From Caenimonas sedimenti (GTDB lineage: Bacteria > Pseudomonadota > Gammaproteobacteria > Burkholderiales > Burkholderiaceae_C): a DNA stretch of 64,000 bases. Position numbers and translations under genes: made by a program. The notes below the pieces were generated by a model, which saw only the letters and a program-made list of their open reading frames with translations, searched no databases and had not been told where the DNA came from. Shown piece by piece: positions 1-8,079 of this stretch. Location of the stretch: positions 124,001 to 188,000 of the forward strand of contig NZ_VOBQ01000012.1 of the NCBI RefSeq assembly GCF_007833165.1, in the 5' to 3' direction. Numbering within the stretch: position 1 is the stretch's first letter; every line of letters starts with the position of its first letter.

Positions 1-4
1 GGCG

Positions 5-180
5 CGAGTCCGCAGGCGCAGTGATCTGCGTCAAGGACTCGTAACGCGGCGCATGGCCTTTTTGGCCGCAACCCGAAGGGAACGTGCCTAAAACCGCGCC
101 ATGCGTCGTTCCACTCCTAGCCAAGGCGGCCAGCCTTGGCGTCGTCGTGCGCCTAGCCTGGCGCGGTTTTAGGCACGTTC
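5..180. repeat. Intergenic nested inverted repeats
   Basis: This gene-free stretch contains three palindromes. A 7-bp pair (cgagtcc at 5-11, ggactcg at 35-41) encloses a smaller stem (cgcag/ctgcg, 17-21 and 26-30). A perfect 22-bp inverted repeat has arms at 80-101 and 159-180. Inside it an 8-bp stem (gccaaggc 120-127, gccttggc 133-140) has a 5-base loop. The arrangement suggests a large cruciform or RNA hairpin, perhaps a dispersed intergenic repeat or the terminator region of a gene to the left. There is no T-run after the 22-bp stem, so a simple intrinsic terminator is unlikely. A short reading frame crossing the repeat is just the palindrome read through. Bases 181-273 show nothing further. 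Confidence 0.7.
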
Positions 181-273
181 GCATCGTCAAAAATGGCGTT
201 AACAGGCCCTCATTATCCCAGCCATGGCACGATGGAGCCTGCCAGCTCGCCAAACAGCTGACGTATTCATGAA

Positions 274-972
274 ATGATTCCTGCCTTGATCCTGATTCCC
301 GGCCTGGCCGGTGACGCCGCCATGTGGCGCCGTCAGCTGGAAACACTGGCGGCGTACCGGCCCGTCGTGACCGACGTGCAGACCCGGTTCGACTCCATCC
401 CCGCGATGGCCGCTGCGTTGATCGACGAGCATCCTGGACCCCTGGTTCTGTGCGGCGCTTCGATGGGCGGAATGATCGCGATGGAGGCCACGCGCCAGGC
501 ACCGGCCCGCGTCGCGGGGCTGGCGTTGCTGGGAACGTCGGCGCGGCCCGAAACCGATGACATGCGTGCCGTGCGCGAGGCCGCGATCGCCCTGTTCGAA
601 GAGGGGCGCGTGGCGGAGGTCATCGAACCCAACGTGCAGTTCGCCTTCCACCCCGACAACGCGCCCCGGCTGGCGGCGGACTATCTCGACTTCGTTCTTC
701 GCGCGGGCGCGGAACAATTGATCCGTCAGAACCGCGCCGTGATCGCGCGGCCGGACGCCCGCACGCATCTCCCTCAGCTGCGCTGCCCCGTGCTGGTGGT
801 GTGCGGTGACTCGGATGTGATCGCGCCGCCGGAGTGCTCGCGCGAGATCGCGCAGCTGGTGCCGCAAGCTCAGCTGGAACTCGTGCCGCAATGCGGTCAC
901 ATGCTGACGATGGAGCAGCCGGAAGCGGTGAACGCGGCGCTGCTGCGCTGGCTGGAAACCCTGCCTCGTTAG
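274..972 (+). CDS. Alpha/beta-fold hydrolase
   Basis: A 232-residue cytoplasmic alpha/beta hydrolase with no signal peptide. The nucleophile elbow reads GASMGG (serine near residue 69) after the strand PLVLC, a GDSDVIAPPE segment near residue 177 supplies the usual acid, and the GHMLTMEQPE segment near 208 carries the catalytic histidine. The order nucleophile, acid, histidine is that of the family of small esterases and 3-oxoadipate enol-lactonase-like enzymes. The substrate cannot be read from the sequence. The gene is convergent with coaD, with only three bases between the two stops. An enol-lactonase role is conceivable given the pca genes elsewhere in the window, but they are 30 kb away and this is not supported further. 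Confidence 0.85.
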   Translation: MIPALILIPGLAGDAAMWRRQLETLAAYRPVVTDVQTRFDSIPAMAAALIDEHPGPLVLCGASMGGMIAMEATRQAPARVAGLALLGTSARPETDDMRAVREAAIALFEEGRVAEVIEPNVQFAFHPDNAPRLAADYLDFVLRAGAEQLIRQNRAVIARPDARTHLPQLRCPVLVVCGDSDVIAPPECSREIAQLVPQAQLELVPQCGHMLTMEQPEAVNAALLRWLETLPR

Positions 973-975
973 CGC

Positions 976-1476
976 TTACTCGCGGCCCAGGCTCCGGACC
1001 TTCTCGACCAGCCGGTGCTGCACGGTGTCGGAGACGAACTTGTCCACCTCACCGCCCAGGATGGCGATCTCGCGCACGAAAGTGCTGCTGATGAACTGGT
1101 AGCGGTCGCTGGGCGTCATGAAGACGGTTTCCACTTCCGGCATCAGGTGCCGGTTCATGCCCGCCAGCTGGAACTCGTAGTCGAAGTCGGTCACCGCCCG
1201 CACGCCACGCACCATGGCCTTGGCGCCGCGCGCCACCACGAAGTCGCGCACCAGGCCCTGGAAGCCCTCGACCGTGACCTGCGGAAAGGCCGAAAGCGCG
1301 TCCCGGGCCATGTCCACCCGCTCCTGCAGCGTGAAGAGCGCCTTCTTGTGGTGCCCCGCCGCCACCGCGACGATGACCGTTCCGAACAACTGCACGGCCC
1401 GCCGGACCACGTCTTCATGTCCCAGGGTCATCGGGTCGAACGTGCCGGGGTAGACGGCGATCACATCGTAGGCCAT
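976..1476 (-). CDS. coaD: Phosphopantetheine adenylyltransferase
   Basis: CoaD transfers AMP from ATP to 4'-phosphopantetheine, giving dephospho-CoA, the penultimate step of coenzyme A synthesis. The 166-residue length is normal. The nucleotidyltransferase signature YPGTFDPMTLGHEDV lies at residues 9-23 with the catalytic H20, followed by VRGVRAVTDFDYEFQ near 90 (pantetheine binding) and the ISSTFVREIA motif near 128, all typical of bacterial CoaD. A GAGGAG ribosome-binding site sits six bases before the ATG. It lies downstream of rsmD on the same strand (45 bases apart), an rsmD-coaD order common in proteobacteria. Confidence 0.97.
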   Translation of the reverse strand: MAYDVIAVYPGTFDPMTLGHEDVVRRAVQLFGTVIVAVAAGHHKKALFTLQERVDMARDALSAFPQVTVEGFQGLVRDFVVARGAKAMVRGVRAVTDFDYEFQLAGMNRHLMPEVETVFMTPSDRYQFISSTFVREIAILGGEVDKFVSDTVQHRLVEKVRSLGRE

Positions 1477-1521
1477 GGAACTCTCCTCAACGCCGGCACT
1501 TCAGGCCACTGGTTCGGCGCA

Positions 1522-2085
1522 TTATGCAGTGCGGCGCAGCAGGTGCGCGTGGACCGCGCCGGCCCGCATGTGGCGCGCCGCGGCCAGGCCAAAAGGCGCC
1601 AATTCGGCCTCGCCCCAGGCCACCGGCGCTTCGAGATAGATGGAGCCGGCATCGGTGACCAGCGGCGCGGCCGCGGCGAGGGCCTTGTCGAAGAGCCCGG
1701 CGTCGAACGGTGGATCCACGAAGACCAGGTCGAACCGGCCCGGCGAAAAGCCCGCCATCACGCTCAGGGCGTTGCCACGCTGCACGCGGACGGCGGCGGC
1801 GGACAAGCGCGCCGCCACGGCACGCAGGTTGTCGACCAACTGGGCCTCAGACTCGACCAGCAGCACCTCGGCCGCGCCCCGCGAGGCAGCCTCCAGGCCG
1901 AGGGCGCCGGTGCCGGCGAAAGCATCGAGGCAGCGCCAGCCTGTGAGGTCCTGCCCCAGCCAGTTGAACAGGGTTTCGCGCACGCGGTCCGGCGTGGGGC
2001 GCAGGCCCGGCTTGTCCGCCACGGCCAGGCGGGTTCGCTTCCACTGGCCGCCGATGATGCGGACTTCGTTGGGCAAACGAGGCAA
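1522..2085 (-). CDS. rsmD: 16S rRNA (guanine-966-N2)-methyltransferase
   Basis: RsmD methylates G966 of 16S rRNA in the assembled small subunit using SAM. The 187-residue protein has the N-terminal RIIGGQWKRTRL substrate segment, SAM motif I LDAFAGTGALG (residues 53-63) and the catalytic N6/N2-methyltransferase motif DPPF (124-127). The only reasonable start is a TTG at 2085. It is preceded by GAGG overlapping the stop codon of the M16 peptidase gene upstream, which points to translational coupling. coaD follows on the same strand. Confidence 0.95.
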   Translation of the reverse strand: MPRLPNEVRIIGGQWKRTRLAVADKPGLRPTPDRVRETLFNWLGQDLTGWRCLDAFAGTGALGLEAASRGAAEVLLVESEAQLVDNLRAVAARLSAAAVRVQRGNALSVMAGFSPGRFDLVFVDPPFDAGLFDKALAAAAPLVTDAGSIYLEAPVAWGEAELAPFGLAAARHMRAGAVHAHLLRRTA

Positions 2086-2094
2086 GGAAAGCCT

Positions 2095-3444
2095 CTACTG
2101 CCGCGCGGGCTGGCCGCCCAGCACGACGCTGACCATGCGTTCCGGCTGCAGCTTGCGCGCGAAGGCGGACTTGATGTCGGCCACGCTGATGCGCTCGACC
2201 TGCTTCGTCCACGTGTCCAGGTAGTCCAGCGGCAGGTCGTTCCAGGCGATGGAGGCGAGGTTGTCCAGCAGCTTGCGGTTGCTGTCGATGCGCAGCGAAA
2301 AGCCGCCGATCATGAAATCCTTGGCGGCCTTCAGCTCCTGCTCGGTCGGGCCTTCGGTCACGAAGCGCTGCAGGACTTCGCGCGAGACCTGCACGGCCTG
2401 TGCGGCCTGGTCCGGCCGCGTCTGCAGACCGAGCGTGAACGCGCCCGCGTGCAGGCCCGGATTGAAATAGCTGTAGACGCTGTAGCTCAGGCCGCGCTTC
2501 TCGCGCACTTCGGTGGAGAGGCGCGAGACGAAGCCGCCGCCGCCCAGGATGTAGTTGCCCAGCAGCATGGGGAAGAAGTCGGGGTCGTTCCGCTTGTACC
2601 CGGGCTGGCCGATCAGCACGTGGGCTTGCGCCGAAGCGAACGGGATGTTGCGCTCCGCCGCCGCCGCCAGGGTGGGCACCTCCGCCACCGGCGGCAGCGG
2701 CGCGCAGCCGCTGTCGGCCGGCAGGCGTGACAGCAAGTCCTTGACGATCTGGTCGGCCTGCGCGCGCGTGACGGCGCCGACCAGGCTGACCTTGGCGCGG
2801 CAAGGCTGCACCAGCTTGTAATGCGCGCGCATGTCTTCCACGCTGATGCGGCCCAGCGTGGCTTCCGTCATGTCGTACCCATAGGGATGGCCGCCGTAGA
2901 CGGCTTCGGCATAAGCACGGCTGGCGATGGTCGCGGGCCGCGTGTTCGCTTCACGGATGGCGGCCGCGGTGCGCTGGCGTTCGCGCTGCCACACGTCACC
3001 GGGGAACGACGGCTCGCCGATCTGGCGGGCGCCGAGCTGCACCGCCTTGGCCAGCAGGTCGGGATAGGTGAGGGAACGCAGCGTGAAGCTCATGCGGTCG
3101 CTGCCGGCACTGGCGCCAAAGCCCGCGCCCAGGTCGGCCCAGGCCTCGCTCAACTGGTTTTCGTCGAGGGCGGGCTCCCCGCCTCGCGCCGCGAGCCCCT
3201 TGGAGGTCATGCTGGCCGTCGTGCTGGCCAGCCCCGCCTTCTCCGCCGGGTCGCGCCGCCCGCCGGCATCGAAATCGAGCTGCACGTCCACCATCGGCAG
3301 CGTCGGACTTTCGACCAGCCACACCTGCGCCCCGCTGGGTTGTTTCCATTGCTGGATGGGCAGCGCGGCGAAAGCCGCCGGCACCACCGTGACCAGCGCG
3401 AGCGCCGCCACCGCGCGGACTGTCTTCATGTTGATTGCTTGCAT
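2095..3444 (-). CDS. M16-family peptidase homologue, non-catalytic subunit
   Basis: A 449-residue exported protein of the pitrilysin/mitochondrial processing peptidase family. An N-terminal hydrophobic stretch ending in AAFA looks like a cleaved signal peptide, placing it in the periplasm. The zinc-binding HXXEH motif is absent. The C-terminal half keeps the substrate-binding arginine/tyrosine signature (EKRGLSYSVYSYF near residue 310). This is the expected form of the inactive partner in a two-gene M16 pair; the catalytic partner is immediately upstream, 15 bases away. The start at 3444 is preferred because AAAGAAG lies nine bases before it; an in-frame ATG at 3429 has no ribosome-binding site. 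Confidence 0.9.
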   Translation of the reverse strand: MQAINMKTVRAVAALALVTVVPAAFAALPIQQWKQPSGAQVWLVESPTLPMVDVQLDFDAGGRRDPAEKAGLASTTASMTSKGLAARGGEPALDENQLSEAWADLGAGFGASAGSDRMSFTLRSLTYPDLLAKAVQLGARQIGEPSFPGDVWQRERQRTAAAIREANTRPATIASRAYAEAVYGGHPYGYDMTEATLGRISVEDMRAHYKLVQPCRAKVSLVGAVTRAQADQIVKDLLSRLPADSGCAPLPPVAEVPTLAAAAERNIPFASAQAHVLIGQPGYKRNDPDFFPMLLGNYILGGGGFVSRLSTEVREKRGLSYSVYSYFNPGLHAGAFTLGLQTRPDQAAQAVQVSREVLQRFVTEGPTEQELKAAKDFMIGGFSLRIDSNRKLLDNLASIAWNDLPLDYLDTWTKQVERISVADIKSAFARKLQPERMVSVVLGGQPARQ

Positions 3445-3459
3445 GAGGGTTTGCTTCTT

Positions 3460-4878
3460 TCAGTGGCGCAGCGGGGTGGCCGGCGTGCGCGGCTTGCGGT
3501 TCGGGTCGACGGGCAGCGGCAGCAACACGCCGATGGTCAGGCGATCGTCGCCGAAGTACTTGGCCGCGACGGCCTTCACCTGTTCGCCGGTGATCGCGCG
3601 CAGGCGTGCGATGAGGCGGTCCCCGGTGTCGAGCGGCAGGCCCATGATCCAGGCGCCGCCCAGCTCGCGCGCCTGGTTCATGACGGAGTCGAGCTTGTAC
3701 ACCTCGGAGGCGATCCAGCGGGTCTTGACGCGCTGCAGTTCGGCCTCGGTGACGCCGTCGCGCGCGACCTTGGCAACTTCGGCGCGCAGGGCCGCCTCCA
3801 CTTCGGCGGGCGTCTTGCCCGGTGCCGGCACGCCGCTCAGGTGGAACAGCTGCGGGCCGCGGCCCCACAGGCCGTTGCCGGCGCCGACGCTGTCGGCCAC
3901 GCGGTTCGGCCCTTGCGTCAGCGCGCGATCCAGCCGCGCGCCGCTGTAGCCGTCGAGCACGGCGGCCAACACCGTGAGCGCCAGCGCATCGTCGTTGTCG
4001 CCGCCAGGCTCGAACGAGGTCAGCTGCGGCACCTTGAAGGCCATGCCCACATAGGCTTGCTCCGCGGGCGCCTTGAATTCCAGCCGGCGCACGCCGGCCT
4101 GCTCCGGCTCGGCGCGAGGCTTGCGCGCGGGCACGGGGCGGGCCTGCAGCGAGCCATAGTGCTTCTCGGCCAGCCGGCGCACGGCGGCAGGGTCGACGTC
4201 GCCCGCCACCACCACGGCCGCGTTCGCGGGCACATACCAGCGGCGGTAGAAGTCGCGCGCGTCCTGCGGCGTCATGGCATCCAGGTCGCTCATCCAGCCG
4301 ACGACGGGGCGGCGATAGGGCGATGCCTGGTAAGCCACCCCACGCAGCTGTTCGTAGAGCATGGAACGCGGAACGTCTTCGGTGCGCTGGCGCCGCTCTT
4401 CCTTCACCACCTCGAGCTCGCGCACGAACTCCTCGTCGGCCCACTGGTTCTTCGCGAAACGGTCCGCTTCCAGCCGCATGACGTCCTCGAGCTTGTCGCT
4501 GGGGATCTGCTGGAAGTAGCCCGTGGCATCCATCGTGGTGAAGGCGTTCTCGCGGCCGCCCAGTGCCGCCACGCGGCGCGAATACTCACCCGGCTTCACG
4601 TCGGCCGTGCCCTTGAACATCATGTGTTCCAGCACGTGCGCCACGCCGGAGGTGCCATCCACTTCGTCCATGGCACCCACGCGCACCCACATCATGTGCA
4701 CGGCGGTGGGGGCGCGGCGGTCGGGCTTGACGATCAGGGTGAGCCCGTTGGAAAGCGTGAACTGTTCCGCCTTGGCCTGGGCGGGGGCGGGGCCGGTGGA
4801 TTGGGCCTGGAGGGTGAGAGCGGCCGTGGCAAGGAGGGCGAGAAATGAGAGCGAGCGGAGCCGTTGGAGCTGTTTCAT
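3460..4878 (-). CDS. M16-family zinc metallopeptidase, catalytic subunit
   Basis: A 472-residue periplasmic zinc peptidase of the pitrilysin family. The signal peptide covers about residues 1-25 (cleavage after LQAQ is plausible). The inverted zinc motif HVLEH is at 81-85, with the third ligand probably E160 or E161 in the ELEVVKEE segment, about 76 residues downstream as the family requires. Two LuxS/MPP-like domains follow. It probably forms a heterodimer with the HXXEH-less homologue encoded next. Substrates are unknown; such pairs clear exported peptides. The gene diverges from ftsY across 29 bases, an arrangement seen in many Burkholderiales. Confidence 0.94.
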   Translation of the reverse strand: MKQLQRLRSLSFLALLATAALTLQAQSTGPAPAQAKAEQFTLSNGLTLIVKPDRRAPTAVHMMWVRVGAMDEVDGTSGVAHVLEHMMFKGTADVKPGEYSRRVAALGGRENAFTTMDATGYFQQIPSDKLEDVMRLEADRFAKNQWADEEFVRELEVVKEERRQRTEDVPRSMLYEQLRGVAYQASPYRRPVVGWMSDLDAMTPQDARDFYRRWYVPANAAVVVAGDVDPAAVRRLAEKHYGSLQARPVPARKPRAEPEQAGVRRLEFKAPAEQAYVGMAFKVPQLTSFEPGGDNDDALALTVLAAVLDGYSGARLDRALTQGPNRVADSVGAGNGLWGRGPQLFHLSGVPAPGKTPAEVEAALRAEVAKVARDGVTEAELQRVKTRWIASEVYKLDSVMNQARELGGAWIMGLPLDTGDRLIARLRAITGEQVKAVAAKYFGDDRLTIGVLLPLPVDPNRKPRTPATPLRH

Positions 4879-4907
4879 AGAATCCTCTGATTCTAGAAAC
4901 CCGCGCG

Positions 4908-5975
4908 ATGTTCAGTTTCTTCCGGAAAAAACCCGCACCCACCTCCGCCCCGCCTGCTGCCCCAGCCCCCGCCACCGCCGCTCCCACCGCGCCTCCGGCT
5001 GCGAAGACGGGTGGTTTGATCGGCAGCGCGCTGGTCGCGCCGATGGAGGTTCCGGTCGCGCCCGCAGTAGCCCCGGAACGGCAGAGCTGGCTGAATCGCC
5101 TGAGCGACGGGCTGCGCAAGACCGGCTCCAGCATCTCGCTGGTGTTCACCGGTGCAACGATCGACGACGCGCTCTATGAAGAGCTCGAAGCGGCGCTGCT
5201 GATGGCTGACACAGGCGTCGCCGCCACCGAATTCCTGCTGAACGAGGTCAAGCGCAAGGTGCAGGCGAGCGGTGCCACGAGGCCGGTGCAGGCCAAGAAC
5301 ATCCTGGTGGATGCGCTGACCCAGCTGCTCAAGCCGCTGGAAAAGCCACTGGTGATCGGCGAGCGGCAGCCTACCGTGATCATGGTCGCCGGCGTCAACG
5401 GCGCGGGCAAGACCACGTCCATCGGCAAGCTGACGCGGCACCTGGCCGACGGCGGGGCCTCGGTGCTGCTGGCTGCGGCGGACACTTTTCGCGCGGCCGC
5501 GCGCGAGCAGCTGGCCGTCTGGGCCGACCGCAACCGCGTGGAGATCGTCAGCCAGGAAGGCGGCGACCCGGCCGCCGTCAGTTTCGACGCCGTGACCGCC
5601 GGCCGGGCGCGCGGCAAGAACGTGGTGATCGTCGACACGGCCGGCCGCCTGCCGACCCAGCTGCACCTGATGGAAGAGCTGCGCAAGATCAAGCGCGTGG
5701 TGACCAAGGCCGAGGCCACGGCGCCGCACGAAGTGCTGCTGGTGATCGACGGCAACACGGGGCAGAACGCGCTGCAGCAGGTCAAGGCCTTCGACGAGGC
5801 CCTGGGCCTGACCGGCCTGGTGGTGACCAAGCTCGACGGCACGGCCAAGGGCGGCGTGCTGGCCGCGATCGCGCAGGAGAAGCCGATCCCCGTCTACTTC
5901 ATCGGCGTGGGCGAGAAGCTCGAAGACCTGGAGACTTTCAACGCGCGGGAATTCGCCCTCGCGCTGCTGGCCTGA
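4908..5975 (+). CDS. ftsY: Signal recognition particle receptor FtsY
   Basis: FtsY is the membrane-associated GTPase that receives SRP-ribosome complexes at the SecYEG translocon. The 355-residue protein has a short proline/alanine-rich N-terminus (residues 1-60, replacing the acidic A domain of E. coli), an N domain helical bundle (about 65-145) and the NG GTPase: G1 GVNGAGKTT near 163, DTFRAAAREQL near 192, DTAGR near 244, and TKLDGTAKGG near 307. All residues of the SRP GTPase family appear intact. It stands divergent from the M16 peptidase pair and convergent with cutA (4 bases between stops). Confidence 0.97.
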   Translation: MFSFFRKKPAPTSAPPAAPAPATAAPTAPPAAKTGGLIGSALVAPMEVPVAPAVAPERQSWLNRLSDGLRKTGSSISLVFTGATIDDALYEELEAALLMADTGVAATEFLLNEVKRKVQASGATRPVQAKNILVDALTQLLKPLEKPLVIGERQPTVIMVAGVNGAGKTTSIGKLTRHLADGGASVLLAAADTFRAAAREQLAVWADRNRVEIVSQEGGDPAAVSFDAVTAGRARGKNVVIVDTAGRLPTQLHLMEELRKIKRVVTKAEATAPHEVLLVIDGNTGQNALQQVKAFDEALGLTGLVVTKLDGTAKGGVLAAIAQEKPIPVYFIGVGEKLEDLETFNAREFALALLA

Positions 5976-5979
5976 AGGC

Positions 5980-6372
5980 TCAGGCGCCCGCGGGCATCAC
6001 CACCTCACCGCGCACCCAGTGCGCGTAGTCCGGCGAGGCAATGGCTCTCCAGCATGTGTACTGCGGCACGTCGTATGGGTGTTGAGCGCCCAGGAACGTG
6101 CGCAGCGCCGGCTCGGCTTCGGGGATGGTCTTGAGCGTGAGGCGGATCTCGGTCTCCTCGCAGACCTGGCCCTGCCAGCGGTAGATCGACACCAAGCCGG
6201 CATCGAGCTGGACGCAGGCCGCCAGTCGCGCGTCAATCACCGCGCGCGCCAGCTTTTCGGCATCCGGCCGGGAACCCACCGCCGTCGTGACAGTCAGAAT
6301 TTCCAGTTGTTCACGGTCTTCCATCGCGGCCCACTTCGAGAATGGGTGCATTGTCCGCCGCTGCGGCTTCAC
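5980..6372 (-). CDS. cutA: Divalent-cation tolerance protein CutA
   Basis: CutA1 family: a small trimeric protein of ferredoxin-like fold linked to copper and divalent cation tolerance. The core runs from ILTVTTAVGS through LAACVQLDAG, the SIYRWQGQVCEETEI segment and YDVPQY to a C-terminal tryptophan, all family hallmarks. The longest frame begins with GTG at 6372, overlapping the upstream stop in a GTGA. ATG codons at 6351 and 6324 are alternatives, and the 6324 start (MEDREQL, 114 residues) best matches the usual family length. I give the longest frame; the N-terminus is uncertain. Confidence 0.88.
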   Translation of the reverse strand: MKPQRRTMHPFSKWAAMEDREQLEILTVTTAVGSRPDAEKLARAVIDARLAACVQLDAGLVSIYRWQGQVCEETEIRLTLKTIPEAEPALRTFLGAQHPYDVPQYTCWRAIASPDYAHWVRGEVVMPAGA

Positions 6373-6818
6373 CCCGGACGTGGATGCCGCAACAGTTCGG
6401 CCGGCATCCCGACCAGCTCTTCCGGCGCGCCCTCGGCGGTGCAGTGCGCCTGGAACCAGAGGCCTTCGAAATGGGTGTGCTCGAGGATCACAGAGGCAGC
6501 CACGACTTTGCGGATCTTGCCGTCGAGCACCGGCAGGTTCTGCAGCAGCACCGGCATGACGGGGTCCCAGCGCAGGATGCGGATGTAGCCCGCGAAAGCC
6601 ACGAAGCCCTTGGGCCCGGTGCCGGATCGGCGGACCCCGATCTCGACACTGTCGGCCGGGACGAGCATGCGGCGCATCACGTCCACGATGATGCGCATGT
6701 AATAGTTTTCGATGTCGCTGTGGGTCAGCTCGGACGACAGCGCGGCATGGCCGGGCATGCCGCCACCGGCCAAGGGATCATCCTTCCTGGGAAAGACCCG
6801 TCCGATGATGCCCTTCAT
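6369..6818 (-). CDS. Conserved hypothetical protein, unknown function
   Basis: A 149-residue protein that I do not recognise. The start at 6818 is chosen because a perfect GGAGGT ribosome-binding site lies seven bases before it; an upstream in-frame ATG at 6872 has none. It begins MKGIIGRVFPRKDDP and appears soluble, with a mixed alpha/beta composition and the segment SVEIGVRRSGTGPKGFVAF near the middle, but no clear enzymatic motif, signal or membrane segment. It overlaps cutA by four bases, so the two are probably co-transcribed. It is divergent from rpoH and shares an intergenic region containing CIRCE, so a stress link is possible but only inferred from position. Confidence 0.8.
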   Translation of the reverse strand: MKGIIGRVFPRKDDPLAGGGMPGHAALSSELTHSDIENYYMRIIVDVMRRMLVPADSVEIGVRRSGTGPKGFVAFAGYIRILRWDPVMPVLLQNLPVLDGKIRKVVAASVILEHTHFEGLWFQAHCTAEGAPEELVGMPAELLRHPRPG

Positions 6819-6965
6819 GTCCCGACCTCCGTGGCGGTGGCGAACCACCGTCTTGTTACAACCTGTTTCCATGGTACTGGAAGCATCCGGGCTTCCAACA
6901 AGGGTTACACCTCCGGAACCCCGGGATTACCCGTAATAAGGTATTGTGGTCATGGAACCAGGGCC

Positions 6966-6992
6966 TTAGCACTCGATCCAACGGAGTGCTAA
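6966..6992. promoter_or_regulatory. CIRCE element (HrcA operator) upstream of rpoH
   Basis: A perfect inverted repeat, TTAGCACTC (6966-6974), nine bases (6975-6983), GAGTGCTAA (6984-6992), identical to the classical CIRCE consensus bound by the heat-shock repressor HrcA. It lies 31 bases before the rpoH start codon, where HrcA binding would block transcription or the leader mRNA would form a hairpin. Control of rpoH by HrcA links the two heat-shock circuits. hrcA itself is not in the window. Confidence 0.93.
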
Positions 6993-7004
6993 TATTCCCC
7001 GCTT

Positions 7005-7019
7005 CAGAAGGAGTTTCTG
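7005..7019 (+). promoter_or_regulatory. Hairpin presenting the rpoH Shine-Dalgarno sequence
   Basis: The leader contains CAGAA (7005-7009), GGAGT (7010-7014), TTCTG (7015-7019): a 5-bp stem whose loop carries the ribosome-binding site GGAG, ending three bases before the ATG at 7023. The stem is weak, so it might open with temperature, but the Shine-Dalgarno bases are in the loop rather than paired. Whether it matters is inference. Confidence 0.45.
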
Positions 7020-7022
7020 CTC

Positions 7023-7958
<936 letters not shown>

Positions 7959-7978
7959 CGTGCCAAACGCACCACACG

Positions 7979-8001
7979 AGCCCGGTTCTCCCGGGCTTTT
8001 T
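7979..8001 (+). terminator. Intrinsic terminator of rpoH
   Basis: AGCCCGG (7979-7985) pairs with CCGGGCT (7991-7997) around a 5-base loop and runs into TTTTT (7997-8001), 21 bases after the rpoH stop. Confidence 0.92.
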
Positions 8002-8079
8002 CATGGGCGTCCCGAACGCTTGCGGGCATATGTCACACGTGCGCCGGATCCACGAAGCGGCTCACTGTAACAATCGGTG

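Noticed and set aside
84-272. Small reading frame across the left-end palindrome
   Set aside because: It consists mostly of the inverted repeat, has no ribosome-binding site and disagrees with the structure of the region.
1015-2730. Very long antisense frame over coaD, rsmD and the M16 gene
   Set aside because: High-GC codon use creates long open frames opposite real genes; the reverse-strand products have clear family motifs and this one has histidine/arginine-rich noise.
6901-7000. A sigma-70 promoter for rpoH
   Set aside because: Several AT-rich hexamers are visible (TAATAAG, TAATAT) but none has a good -35 at 16-18 bases, so I do not call one.
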